Shown piece after piece: positions 7,524-15,824 of a stretch of 39,853 nucleotides of DNA (the first letter of the stretch is position 1; each line of letters begins with the position of its first letter). Position numbers and translations under genes: made by a program. The notes beneath the pieces are model-generated. The model ran no database searches and was not told the origin of the DNA. It was given only the letters and a program-made list of their open reading frames with translations. The DNA is from Dehalococcoidia bacterium (GTDB lineage: Bacteria > Chloroflexota > Dehalococcoidia > GIF9 > AB-539-J10): NCBI GenBank assembly GCA_016933195.1, contig JAFGBN010000107.1, forward strand, positions 1-39,853. Direction: 5' to 3'.

Positions 7524-7552
7524 ACTCTAACACCATACCCAGATACTGTCAA
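7524..7552 (-). promoter_or_regulatory. Predicted sigma-70 promoter of the DUF3467/HicBA-like operon
   Basis: On the minus strand, TTGACA (7547-7552) is followed after 17 bases by TAGAGT (7524-7529). The DUF3467 start codon is about 40 bases downstream. Consensus -35, 4/6 -10 and ideal spacing. Confidence 0.55.
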
Positions 7553-7703
7553 TCCGCTTCAGCTAAATTTTGGTTTGCCAAATATACAAGTCCGGTAATA
7601 GTAATGCTGGCACTCGCACAGGCATTATTCGCTTCACTCCCAGCTACCTCATTATCAGGCATGCTGGTATCAGCAATGGATTGGCGTACCTTTAGTCGGT
7701 TTT

Positions 7704-8015
7704 CTATTCTTTGCGTTTGAAACCTAGTAACGTAATATTAGATGTAGCTATCAAGCAAAGTCCCACAATACCAACGACCGTCGCAATGCCTGTAGTACGT
7801 TCTCCCAGAATGTCACCATCAAACATAAAGAATGCGGCAGTCAATGCTAAAATAAGTCCTATTATCCATTGTGTAAAGAATGCCTTCTTATTCCTGATGA
7901 CAGGTTGCTCTAATTTTCCTTCCTTTCGTTTTGTCCAGGCACGCAATGCTATCAAAGCCAGTACTACCACTACTCCACCTATTACAATAACCACAATCGG
8001 TAGACTCTCGCTCAT
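7704..8015 (-). CDS. Hypothetical three-helix membrane protein
   Basis: A 103-residue protein with three hydrophobic segments: residues about 5-26 (VVIVIGGVVVVLALIAL), 48-66, and 76-95. A basic linker (WTKRKEGKLEQPVIRNKK) lies between the first two. A strong GGAGGAGATT ribosome site precedes the ATG. I do not recognise a family. It is separated by 152 bases from the DUF3467 operon's promoter; a 37-codon frame at 7549..7662 in that gap has no ribosome site and is not called. Confidence 0.7.
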   Translation of the reverse strand: MSESLPIVVIVIGGVVVVLALIALRAWTKRKEGKLEQPVIRNKKAFFTQWIIGLILALTAAFFMFDGDILGERTTGIATVVGIVGLCLIATSNITLLGFKRKE

Positions 8016-8180
8016 TTCTAATCTCCTCCGGTTATTGTCGCTATTGTTATAGCTTCACCTCTACCTTGCCTTAATACAATTATAACCTTTAGCCAACCGC
8101 AAATAGAAGACCTGTACGGGGCCAACATTTACTTAATACAAAGGCAGCCAAACCGTTGTTGTAAAAGTAGAGACTAATTC

Positions 8181-8867
8181 TCATTGGGCAGCTCTGGTCT
8201 TGCTTAAAGCCACCCTGGCTCCCACCAAAGCTAATAAGCCGGAGATCAGGAGTGCCTTCCGCCCATCGGGCATAGCAATCCAGAAGCCCTGCCAGAGGGA
8301 GTCCATTACCTCTCTGAGGTCAATCTCAGGGAACTTGAACCACCTCTCACCTGTTTCGGGGTCCTGCTGGTAAAACTTGACTTTAGCATTCTCGATAGAG
8401 GTCTCTCTTTTCCCTTCATAGTCCACCCATACATGAATGGGAGACAAATTGACTTGATAAGGGATGTTCTTCAGTTCGAAAATAGAAGCCAGGACTAAGG
8501 CGCGGGCCTTGCAATCGCCCTCCCCTTTCTCCAGTACCTCCCCGACAGTGGGAAAGTACCAGGGAACGCTATAGACTTCCCAGTCGTAGCGATAGGGTAT
8601 CCTCTCCAGGACCGCTTTCTCTATATCCGTGGGAGCAGAGGGAAAATCCCCTGCAATTGATTCAACAGCGCCGGGGTCGATATCGAGGTCAAAAACCCTC
8701 TCGATACTGACAGGCAGGTTCAAGGGATTGGGGTATAGTACAAAAAGTATCCAGAGTACCAGCATTAAGGGGAAATAGCTCTGAAAAATACTTCTAGCTA
8801 TAACCTTTCGTTTAGCGTTAGTACTACGTGGTATTTCTTCTGGTTTTGTTACACGGATATTTACCAT
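8181..8867 (-). CDS. Membrane-anchored transglutaminase-like protein
   Basis: A 228-residue protein. One hydrophobic helix is near residues 28-47 (FPLMLVLWILFVLYP) and another near the C terminus (ALLISGLLALVGARVAL). Between them is a transglutaminase-like papain-fold core. The nucleophile Cys is in GEGDCKARALVLASIFE, the His in SPIHVWVDY and a likely Asp follows it. Such proteins act as cysteine proteases or transglutaminases, or as inactive scaffolds. With helices at both ends the core probably faces outward. It follows the zincin-like gene by 23 bases and is probably co-transcribed with it. The ribosome site is weak. Confidence 0.75.
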   Translation of the reverse strand: MVNIRVTKPEEIPRSTNAKRKVIARSIFQSYFPLMLVLWILFVLYPNPLNLPVSIERVFDLDIDPGAVESIAGDFPSAPTDIEKAVLERIPYRYDWEVYSVPWYFPTVGEVLEKGEGDCKARALVLASIFELKNIPYQVNLSPIHVWVDYEGKRETSIENAKVKFYQQDPETGERWFKFPEIDLREVMDSLWQGFWIAMPDGRKALLISGLLALVGARVALSKTRAAQ

Positions 8868-8890
8868 AGCCAGACACTTGAATTCTAAAT

Positions 8891-9274
8891 CTACCTGGAC
8901 CGCCGCCTCTCGCTTTCTATTCTCTGCAAAGTCTTCTCATCAGTGCCAAAGTGGTGAGCTATCTCATGGCGCACTACTTCCCCTATTTTCACCTCAATTT
9001 CCTCAGCTGAGTGACACTGTGCCTCTACAGGCCTTTGGAAGATGCTTATCTTATCTGGCAGGACCATTCTATATCCTCTGCCCCGCCAGGCCTGGGGTAC
9101 ACCCTGATAAAGGCCCAACAATTGGCCGGGATGTCTGAGCTTGACTTGCCTGAGCTGCCCTGGTGTCGGCCAATCCTCTACAACTATGTCAACATTCTCC
9201 AGCCTGTCTCGAAACTCGGGTGGCAGGTCGTTGACTGCTCTTGCAACAAGAGCCTCAAATCGCTCTCTCTCCAT
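8891..9274 (-). CDS. Zincin-like metallopeptidase family protein
   Basis: A 127-residue protein with the zinc-protease motif HEIAHHFG (HExxH) near residue 109, then a conserved acidic residue in GTDE. The N-terminal half, MERERFEALVARAVNDLPPEFRDRLENVDIVVEDWP, is the usual start of the short zincin-like family (PF06262), whose members are about 110-140 residues and mostly uncharacterised. AGAGGT about ten bases upstream supports the ATG. Proteolytic activity is not shown by the sequence; metal binding is likely. Confidence 0.85.
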   Translation of the reverse strand: MERERFEALVARAVNDLPPEFRDRLENVDIVVEDWPTPGQLRQVKLRHPGQLLGLYQGVPQAWRGRGYRMVLPDKISIFQRPVEAQCHSAEEIEVKIGEVVRHEIAHHFGTDEKTLQRIESERRRSR

Positions 9275-9449
9275 TCTGCAGACCTCTCTGTCCCGTCAGT
9301 GAACGTAATGTACCTTGCACCATTCTATCACAAGAAGCGTTTTGGGAGCCTGCTACTTCACTCTGCTGTTTCACTTTGGAAAATCAAGGCCTCCGGCATC
9401 GTTCAAGTTGACATAACTGTAGAACACCAGCAAGTTAAATAAGGATTCC

Positions 9450-9478
9450 TTGACGAAGGTTGCAAAATAGGATAGGCT
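9450..9478 (+). promoter_or_regulatory. Possible promoter of the aroH-serA operon
   Basis: TTGACG (9450-9455), 17 bases, TAGGCT (9473-9478), 33 bases before the aroH ATG. The -10 matches only 3/6, so this is a tentative call, but it is the best-placed pair in the 237-base gap. Confidence 0.3.
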
Positions 9479-9511
9479 ATCGCCTTAAAACCAGAAGGGA
9501 GAACTATCAAA

Positions 9512-9895
9512 ATGTGGTGTTGTGGCATCAGGGGTGCCGTTACCGTTCCAGAGAATAATAGAGAGAGCATCATAGCTGCGGCTAAGGGGTTGCTTGAGGA
9601 AATGGTCCAGGCTAATGGAGTTGAAGTTGATGATATAGCTACTATAATTTTTACCACTACATCAGACTTGAATGCTGAGTTCCCTGCAGCAGCAACACGA
9701 GAGTTGGGGTGGCCGCAGCAGCTTGCCCTGCTTTGCACACATGAAATGAATGTTCCCGGCAGTTTACCACAATGCTTGAGAATTCTGATGCTAGCAAATA
9801 CTGAAAAAAGACCCGAAGGAATCACGCATGTTTACCTGGGAGAAGCAAAAAGGTTGAAGGAGAAACATCAGCACCAATTGGGAGGCAGGAAATGA
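9512..9895 (+). CDS. aroH: Chorismate mutase, AroH class
   Basis: A 127-residue chorismate mutase of the Bacillus AroH type, converting chorismate to prephenate for phenylalanine and tyrosine. It lines up along its full length with the known family: [12 protein letters not shown] at the N terminus (with the active-site Arg), [19 protein letters not shown], then [15 protein letters not shown] (active-site Glu and Arg) and HVYLGEA (active-site Tyr). AAGGGAG about ten bases upstream supports the start. The next gene overlaps by four bases (ATGA), so the two are translationally coupled. It heads a six-gene plus-strand operon. Confidence 0.95.
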   Translation: MWCCGIRGAVTVPENNRESIIAAAKGLLEEMVQANGVEVDDIATIIFTTTSDLNAEFPAAATRELGWPQQLALLCTHEMNVPGSLPQCLRILMLANTEKRPEGITHVYLGEAKRLKEKHQHQLGGRK

Positions 9896-10932
9896 TTGTA
9901 GTCATGAAAGCTAGCTCTAGCCAGGACGAAATAGACAGGGTTGCCAGGCGAATCGAGGAATCAGGATTGAAGGCGCACATATCACAAGGCGTGGAACATA
10001 CCATTATTGGTGTAGTGGGGCAGGCCTTGTCTGAAATTCGGGATATGCTGCAACTGCTCCCTGGAGTAGATGAAGTTATCCCTGTTAGCAAGCCTTATAA
10101 ACTTGCCAGTCGGGAGTTTCATCCCCAGAACACCGTAGTCAAAGTAAATAACCTCACTATCGGCGACGATGGCGTAATCATTATAGCTGGACCTTGTGCT
10201 GTAGAAAATGAGGAGCAGCTTTTAGCTACAGCTCGGGGAGTTAAGGCGTGTGGTGCCAATGTACTACGAGGTGGTGCCTTTAAGCCACGTACATCGCCAT
10301 ACTATTTTCGTGGATTAGGCATGAAGGGACTTGAGATGCTGGCGAAAGCCCGTGAGGAAACTGGCATGCCAGTCATAACTGAGGTAATGGCGCCACGAGA
10401 CGTCGAATTAGTAGCCAGCTATGCTGATATAGTCCAGGTTGGGGCAAGAAATATGCAAAACTTCATTTTGCTTGACGAAGTGGGAAAGCTGAAGAAACCG
10501 GTAATGCTCAAGCGAGGCATGTCATCTACCATCCAGGAATGGTTGTTAGCTGCTGAATACATCCTGGCTCAGGGGAATGAGCAGCTTATCCTCTGTGAAC
10601 GCGGCATCAGGACGTTTGAAACTTTCACTCGTAATACTATGGATATCAGCGCTATCCCTGTTATCAAGAGGGTTAGTCACCTGCCTGTCATTGCTGACCC
10701 CAGCCACGCCACAGGCAAATGGTATTTGGTGGCTCCACTAGCACTAGCAGCAATAGCGGCAGGAGCAGACGGACTGATGATAGAAGTCCATCCTAACCCT
10801 GACCAGGCACTTGCAGATGGAGCACAATCGCTCACCTTCGATAACTTCCAGGGACTTATGTCTCAATTGGCACCTGTTGCTCAAGCTGCAGGTAGAAAAT
10901 TAGCTACTCCCGGCACAAAAGTTGAACCCTGA
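9892..10932 (+). CDS. aroF: 3-deoxy-7-phosphoheptulonate (DAHP) synthase
   Basis: A 346-residue type I-beta DAHP synthase, catalysing the first shikimate step from phosphoenolpyruvate and erythrose 4-phosphate. Residues about 1-75 are the ferredoxin-like N-terminal domain ([23 protein letters not shown]), which binds aromatic amino acids for feedback control in this subfamily. The barrel carries [43 protein letters not shown] and DPSHATGKW. The ATGA overlap with aroH mirrors genomes where the two are fused or adjacent, and physical association with chorismate mutase is possible. Confidence 0.96.
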   Translation: MIVVMKASSSQDEIDRVARRIEESGLKAHISQGVEHTIIGVVGQALSEIRDMLQLLPGVDEVIPVSKPYKLASREFHPQNTVVKVNNLTIGDDGVIIIAGPCAVENEEQLLATARGVKACGANVLRGGAFKPRTSPYYFRGLGMKGLEMLAKAREETGMPVITEVMAPRDVELVASYADIVQVGARNMQNFILLDEVGKLKKPVMLKRGMSSTIQEWLLAAEYILAQGNEQLILCERGIRTFETFTRNTMDISAIPVIKRVSHLPVIADPSHATGKWYLVAPLALAAIAAGADGLMIEVHPNPDQALADGAQSLTFDNFQGLMSQLAPVAQAAGRKLATPGTKVEP

Positions 10933-10937
10933 GCTAC

Positions 10938-11885
10938 ATGGGCATTGCACAAGAGCTAGCTAATTTGGTCCCACGGGAGGAAACATTCCTCACTATTGGT
11001 GTCTTTGATGGTATTCACCTGGGGCATTGCTACCTGTTAAAAAATCTGATACAGCGAGCTAAGGAGGAAGATTTACTTAGTGGAGTGGTCACCTTTGATC
11101 CCCATCCGCAATCGGTACTACACCCGCACGACCAGCTACCCTGGCTGAGCAATTTGGAAAGCAGGGTCAAATCTCTTCAGGAACTGGGTATAAATCTGGT
11201 CGCCGTGCTATCTTTTACTTCTGAGGTGTCACAACTGGGTGCGGGGCAGTTCATCTCGTTACTTAAAAAATATCTCAGGATGCGCGGTCTTATGATGGGC
11301 CCTGACTCTGCTTTAGGAAAAGGGCGGGAGGGGAATACTGACCTGATTCGCTCGCTAGGACAAGAGATGGGGTTTAGCGTAGAAACCATAGCCCCCTTTA
11401 CAGTTGGCGGTGAAATAGTGAGCAGTACTCTTATTCGACAAGCGCTAGCTCAAGGTAATATGATAAAGGTGGAGAACTTGCTGGGGCATTGTTTCTGCCT
11501 TATGGGTAAGGTTGTGACCGCAGATAAACGTGGTGGTGTTTTGGGATTTCCCACTGCTAACCTGAGTGTACAGGCCGAACAAGCGTTGCCTGGCAATGGG
11601 GTTTATGCTACTGTCACTCAAGTAGGTGGCAAGCAATTTGCTTCAGCGACCAATGTTGGCACTCGCCCTACCTTTGAAGAAGGTGCGAAATGGGTAGAAA
11701 CTCACCTGTTAAATTATGAAGGGGATTTATATGGCAGGGAGATTAAGATAGAATTTGTGCAGAAGTTAAGAGAAGAGCTGCGTTTCACCTCCCCCGAGAA
11801 GCTCAGAGCTCAAATCGGGAAAGATATTCGAGAGGTAGAAGCCCTGATTGAAGCGAAGGGCCTGCTGAGGATTGAAAATGATTGA
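10938..11885 (+). CDS. ribF: Bifunctional riboflavin kinase / FAD synthetase
   Basis: A 315-residue RibF, making FMN and then FAD. The N-terminal nucleotidyltransferase part shows GVFDGIHLGHCYLL (HxGH), VVTFDPHP and STLIRQAL. The C-terminal kinase part shows KRGGVLGFPTANL, GVYATVTQVGG, SATNVGTRPTF and ETHLLNYEGDLYG. Length is normal. It starts five bases after the DAHP synthase stop and overlaps tyrS by 8 bases, so it is well inside the operon. Abundant flavoproteins in the genome would need it, but its place in an aromatic operon is simply packing as far as I can tell. Confidence 0.95.
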   Translation: MGIAQELANLVPREETFLTIGVFDGIHLGHCYLLKNLIQRAKEEDLLSGVVTFDPHPQSVLHPHDQLPWLSNLESRVKSLQELGINLVAVLSFTSEVSQLGAGQFISLLKKYLRMRGLMMGPDSALGKGREGNTDLIRSLGQEMGFSVETIAPFTVGGEIVSSTLIRQALAQGNMIKVENLLGHCFCLMGKVVTADKRGGVLGFPTANLSVQAEQALPGNGVYATVTQVGGKQFASATNVGTRPTFEEGAKWVETHLLNYEGDLYGREIKIEFVQKLREELRFTSPEKLRAQIGKDIREVEALIEAKGLLRIEND

Positions 11886-13086
11886 TACTGGACTCGACTA
11901 CGTATTAAAGCGAGGAGTAGCTGAAACCATCGTTGAGCCTGAACTGAGAAAGCTATTGGAATCAGGAAAGGTTTTGAACCTGAAGCAGGGCTTCGACCCC
12001 AGCGCTCCTGATATTCATTTAGGACATGTGGTTGGCCTGAGAAAGTTGCGTCAGTTACAGGACCTGGGACATCGGGTCACCCTTATAGTTGGCGACTGGA
12101 CAGCGCGAATCGGCGACCCGAGCGCTCAGTCAGCTACTCGTCCCATGCTTTCCTTGCAGCAGGTGGAAGCTAATGCTCAGACCTATTTGCAACAATTCTT
12201 CAAAGTGGTGGATAAGGATAAAACAGAGGTGAGATGGCAAAGCGAATGGTACAATAAATTCACCTTAGAGGAAGTGATTAAACTTACCAGTAGATTTACT
12301 ATAGCACAACTTCTCGCTAGAGAGGATTTCAGCAAAAGGTATAACTCTGGCAACCCTATCTCTCTAACGGAGATGCTTTATCCTTTACTTCAAGCATATG
12401 ACTCGGTAGCCATCCATGCAGATGTCGAATTTGGCGGCACCGACCAGAAATTCAATTGCCTTCTAGGCAGAGAACTGCAGCAAATTATGGGGCAAAATCC
12501 CCAGCAAGTTTTCCTCGTTCCCCTTCTCGTTGGCACCGATGGCAGTCAGAAGATGAGCAAGAGCTTGGGTAATCAAATAGGCGTTGACGAGCCTCCTGCG
12601 GAAATGTGCGGCAAGGTAATGTCCATCCCTGATTTCCTCATTATTGATTATTTCGAGTTGGTGACTGACGTTCCCGAGGAGAGGATTGCCGAGTTTAGGG
12701 AGCAATTGAAAAATCACTCAGTCAATCCGATTAACATCAAAAAAGAACTAGCTCATGAAATCGTAAAACAATTCTACGGTAAGCAGGCAGCGGATGAAGC
12801 AGAAGCGAACTTCGCCAAAGTATTCCAAAGGAGAGAGGTACCCGAGGAGATACCTGAGTATGTTTTTGCCGCTAAATATATTGGAGACGGACTATACCAG
12901 CTTGACATCGCTCCAAAACTAGTCGAGGGAGAACTGGTCAAGAGTAAAAGTGAACTGAAACGCCTGCTTGCCCAAGAGGCAATCGAGTTAGATGGAAACA
13001 AAGTAAGCAGCAGCATTGTTAATGTTCACCGGGGCAGCATTCTCAAGATAGGAAAACGCTGTTTTGTTAAAATAGCTATTAGATAA
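11878..13086 (+). CDS. tyrS: Tyrosyl-tRNA synthetase
   Basis: I prefer the ATG at 11878 (MIDTGLDYVLKRG), which has GAGG a few bases upstream, over the TTG at 11872 in the track; this gives 402 residues. It is class I, with HIGH-type motif HLGH in PSAPDIHLGHVVG near residue 47 and KMSKS in DGSQKMSKSLGNQ near residue 225. A C-terminal S4 RNA-binding domain starts at ELVKSKSELKRLLAQ. FGGTDQKFNCLLGRELQ is typical of the longer TyrS2/TyrZ-like bacterial form. It overlaps ribF by 8 bases. No T-box leader is present, since the gene is internal to the operon. Confidence 0.95.
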   Translation: MIDTGLDYVLKRGVAETIVEPELRKLLESGKVLNLKQGFDPSAPDIHLGHVVGLRKLRQLQDLGHRVTLIVGDWTARIGDPSAQSATRPMLSLQQVEANAQTYLQQFFKVVDKDKTEVRWQSEWYNKFTLEEVIKLTSRFTIAQLLAREDFSKRYNSGNPISLTEMLYPLLQAYDSVAIHADVEFGGTDQKFNCLLGRELQQIMGQNPQQVFLVPLLVGTDGSQKMSKSLGNQIGVDEPPAEMCGKVMSIPDFLIIDYFELVTDVPEERIAEFREQLKNHSVNPINIKKELAHEIVKQFYGKQAADEAEANFAKVFQRREVPEEIPEYVFAAKYIGDGLYQLDIAPKLVEGELVKSKSELKRLLAQEAIELDGNKVSSSIVNVHRGSILKIGKRCFVKIAIR

Positions 13087-13106
13087 GAACATAAAGGAGT
13101 CTGAAA

Positions 13107-14186
13107 ATGCAATTACGTATTCCAGGACCAACACCCTGCCCACCTCAAGCTCTCCAGGCTATGAGCAGGCAGATGATAAATCATCGAGGGGAAGAATTTG
13201 ACAAAATTATCAAATCGGTAACGGGGAAACTAAAACAAGTATTTCAGACGGAAGGGGATGTTTTCGTGCTCACAGCTTCAGGCACTGGGGGCCTGGAGGC
13301 GGCTATCGTCAATACACTATCGCCGGGTGATAAGGTTTTATCTACGTCCAATGGAGTTTTCGGTGACCGCTTTGCTGATATTGCTGTGCAATATGGCGCG
13401 GAAGTTACCCGCCTCGATACTGAATGGGGGAGGCAAGTTGACCTTGATGCAGTGGACAAAGCATTAGGGGTGGACAGCGACATCAAGGCAGTGCTGGTGA
13501 CTCACAACGAAACGTCCACAGGGGTGACCAATAATCTTGCTGGGATAAGCGCTATAGTGGAGAAATTCGATAAACTCCTTCTGGTTGACGCAGTAAGCAG
13601 CCTGAGCTGTATCAATTTACCTGCCGATGACTGGCATTGCGATGTAGTCGTCACTGGCTCCCAGAAAGGCTGGATGATACCCCCGGGTCTGGCCATGGTA
13701 GGCGTAAGTGAAAAGGCGTGGCAAGCCCACGCTCAAGCTAAGATGTCACGCTTTTACTGGGATTTTGCCAAAGCCAGAGATTATCTGAAAATAGGGCAGA
13801 CTCCCTGGACACCGGCCGTTTCCAACTTCTATGCACTGGATGCTACCTTGGATTTGATGCTGAACGAAGGACTGGCCAATATATTCGCCAGGCATGCCAG
13901 GGTAGCCCAAATAGCCAGAGATGGAGTGAAGTCACTGGGGTTATCACTTTTTCCCGAAGAAGACTGTGCTTCTAACACGGTAACCGCAGTGAATGTCTTT
14001 GATAAAATCGATGTCCCTAAATTAATTCAAATTCTCAGGGATGAGCATGACGTGGTTATTGCTGGAGGCCAGAGAAAGCTGTCAGGCCAGATATTCCGTA
14101 TAGGCCATCTCGGCCTTGTGTATGAGGAGGATATCGAGCTGGTACTGGAGGCATTAAGCAAAGTTTTGCCACAAGCAAGGCGGTAA
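13107..14186 (+). CDS. Class V aminotransferase, serine/alanine-glyoxylate type
   Basis: A 359-residue PLP enzyme of the class V group. The Schiff-base lysine is in VVVTGSQKGWMIPPG and the cofactor-binding Asp in LLLVDAVSSLS. TASGTGGLEAAIVN is the phosphate-binding loop. The next gene is serA, and the two almost touch (7 bases), so the likely role is phosphoserine aminotransferase-like transamination in serine synthesis. Family members also act as alanine-glyoxylate or serine-pyruvate aminotransferases, and this cannot be settled from sequence. AAAGGAG upstream supports the start. Confidence 0.88.
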   Translation: MQLRIPGPTPCPPQALQAMSRQMINHRGEEFDKIIKSVTGKLKQVFQTEGDVFVLTASGTGGLEAAIVNTLSPGDKVLSTSNGVFGDRFADIAVQYGAEVTRLDTEWGRQVDLDAVDKALGVDSDIKAVLVTHNETSTGVTNNLAGISAIVEKFDKLLLVDAVSSLSCINLPADDWHCDVVVTGSQKGWMIPPGLAMVGVSEKAWQAHAQAKMSRFYWDFAKARDYLKIGQTPWTPAVSNFYALDATLDLMLNEGLANIFARHARVAQIARDGVKSLGLSLFPEEDCASNTVTAVNVFDKIDVPKLIQILRDEHDVVIAGGQRKLSGQIFRIGHLGLVYEEDIELVLEALSKVLPQARR

Positions 14187-14193
14187 GGATATC

Positions 14194-15756
14194 ATGAAAA
14201 TTTTAGTCTCTGATCCAATTGTTGAAGAGGGGATACAATCCCTGTATGGTTACGCTCAAGTCGATATCAAGACTAACCTGGAGCCCGGGCAGCTCAAGGC
14301 CATAATTGGCGATTACGATGCTTTGATTGTGCGTAGTCAGACTCAAGTATCTGCAGATATTATTGAATCTGGCGAGAAACTCAAGGTGATTGGCCGAGCA
14401 GGGGTAGGCATAGATAACATCGATGTTGATGCTGCTACCAGAAAAGGCATAGTTGTGGTTAACGCCCCTACGGGCAATACCGTATCTGCGGCAGAACATG
14501 CTATTGCCCTTATGCTTGCCCTGGCACGTAATGTACCTCAAGCAAATAGTCGGCTCAAATCGGGCAAATGGCAGAGAGGGGAATTGGTTGGCACTGAGCT
14601 CAGAAATAAGACCCTGGGCATTATCGGCATAGGTAACGTGGGCTCTGAAGTAGCCAAGCGTGCCCAGGCTTTTGAAATGCATGTTATCGCCCATGACCCA
14701 TTCGTCTCGGCAGACTATGCTCATCATCTCAAAGTAGATTTGGTTTCCCTGGAGCAGCTTCTCAGAGAAGCAGATTTCATTAGCCTTCACGTGCCATTGA
14801 CAGCAGCTACCAAGAGATTAATTGGCCCTAAGGAGTTGGCCAAAGTAAAACCACAGGTTCGAATTATAAATTGTGCTCGAGGTGGACTGGTTGACGAGAA
14901 AGCAGTGGTTACAGCAATCGAGCAGGGGAAAATAGCTGGCGCTGCCTTCGATGTCTTCAGCAAGGAGCCGATAACGGAGAGTCCTCTATTTAAAGAGGAC
15001 AAAATAATTGTCACTCCTCACCTGGGTGCTTCTACAGTTGAAGCCCAGACCAATGTTGCCAGAGATGTGGCTGAGCAAATTCTGGCCGTGCTCCAGGGGC
15101 AATTCAGCAAGTATGCTGTTAATGCTCCATACATTTCTTCCGAATTAATACCCTTCATAAAAGTAGCTTCAACCGTTGGTAGCCTTGCCAGTCAGTTAGT
15201 GGAGGGACAAATAGGTTCTATACATGTCAGGTATTGTGGTGAACCTACCAACTATGATTGTAACCCTATTGGGACAGCGATCATCAGCGGTTTGTTACAA
15301 CAAGCAAGTGAGGAAAGAATCAATTTGGTCAACGTTGGGTTCATTGCCACTCAGCGGGGCTTGAAGGTCAGCGAGGAAAAACAGACCACCTGTCAGAACT
15401 ATTCTAACTTGCTTACTTTGGAAATCAATACCAGTATGGGGACTATCATCATATCGGGCACGGTTAGGGACAATGAAACCCACATCGTTCAGGTTAATGA
15501 CTTCTGGATGGATATAGTGCCTACCGGCGGCTATTTCCTTTTCTGCGACCACCTTGACCGCCCCGGGCTTGTGGGTGCTATTGGTAATATAACTGGCAAA
15601 GCCGATATCAATATAAGTTCCATGCACTTATCCCGACTTAAACTGCGGGGACAAGCACTCATGATTTTAGCTCTGGACGAACCACTCGCCGAAGAGCAAC
15701 TACAAGAAATTCTGTCCCTTCCCGGCATTTACACTGCCAAGACAGTAAAGTTATGA
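14194..15756 (+). CDS. serA: D-3-phosphoglycerate dehydrogenase
   Basis: A 520-residue long-form SerA, oxidising 3-phosphoglycerate with NAD+ in the first step of serine synthesis. Visible are the substrate part IGRAGVGIDNID, the NAD fold TLGIIGIGNVGSEVAKRA near residue 150, catalytic NCARGGLVDE, and the catalytic His in TPHLGAST. An intervening (ASB) domain follows from about residue 320. A C-terminal ACT domain begins near HLDRPGLVGAIGNI and implies serine feedback. It is the last gene of the aroH operon. The next gene is convergent, and I see no strong terminator in the 68-base gap. Confidence 0.96.
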   Translation: MKILVSDPIVEEGIQSLYGYAQVDIKTNLEPGQLKAIIGDYDALIVRSQTQVSADIIESGEKLKVIGRAGVGIDNIDVDAATRKGIVVVNAPTGNTVSAAEHAIALMLALARNVPQANSRLKSGKWQRGELVGTELRNKTLGIIGIGNVGSEVAKRAQAFEMHVIAHDPFVSADYAHHLKVDLVSLEQLLREADFISLHVPLTAATKRLIGPKELAKVKPQVRIINCARGGLVDEKAVVTAIEQGKIAGAAFDVFSKEPITESPLFKEDKIIVTPHLGASTVEAQTNVARDVAEQILAVLQGQFSKYAVNAPYISSELIPFIKVASTVGSLASQLVEGQIGSIHVRYCGEPTNYDCNPIGTAIISGLLQQASEERINLVNVGFIATQRGLKVSEEKQTTCQNYSNLLTLEINTSMGTIIISGTVRDNETHIVQVNDFWMDIVPTGGYFLFCDHLDRPGLVGAIGNITGKADINISSMHLSRLKLRGQALMILALDEPLAEEQLQEILSLPGIYTAKTVKL

Positions 15757-15824
15757 ATCGCCTTAACTTTTGCTCCCAACACCCACGATTTCCTCAGTTA
15801 CAATTCCCATTACTCCTCCGGGTT

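Noticed and set aside
7549-7662. 37-codon minus frame between the DUF3467 promoter and the membrane protein
   Set aside because: Open but with no ribosome site, and it ends inside the predicted -35 of the next operon; probably chance.
9011-9442. 143-residue plus-strand ORF
   Set aside because: Mostly antisense to the zincin-like gene, whose HExxH motif and family length are clear; no ribosome site.
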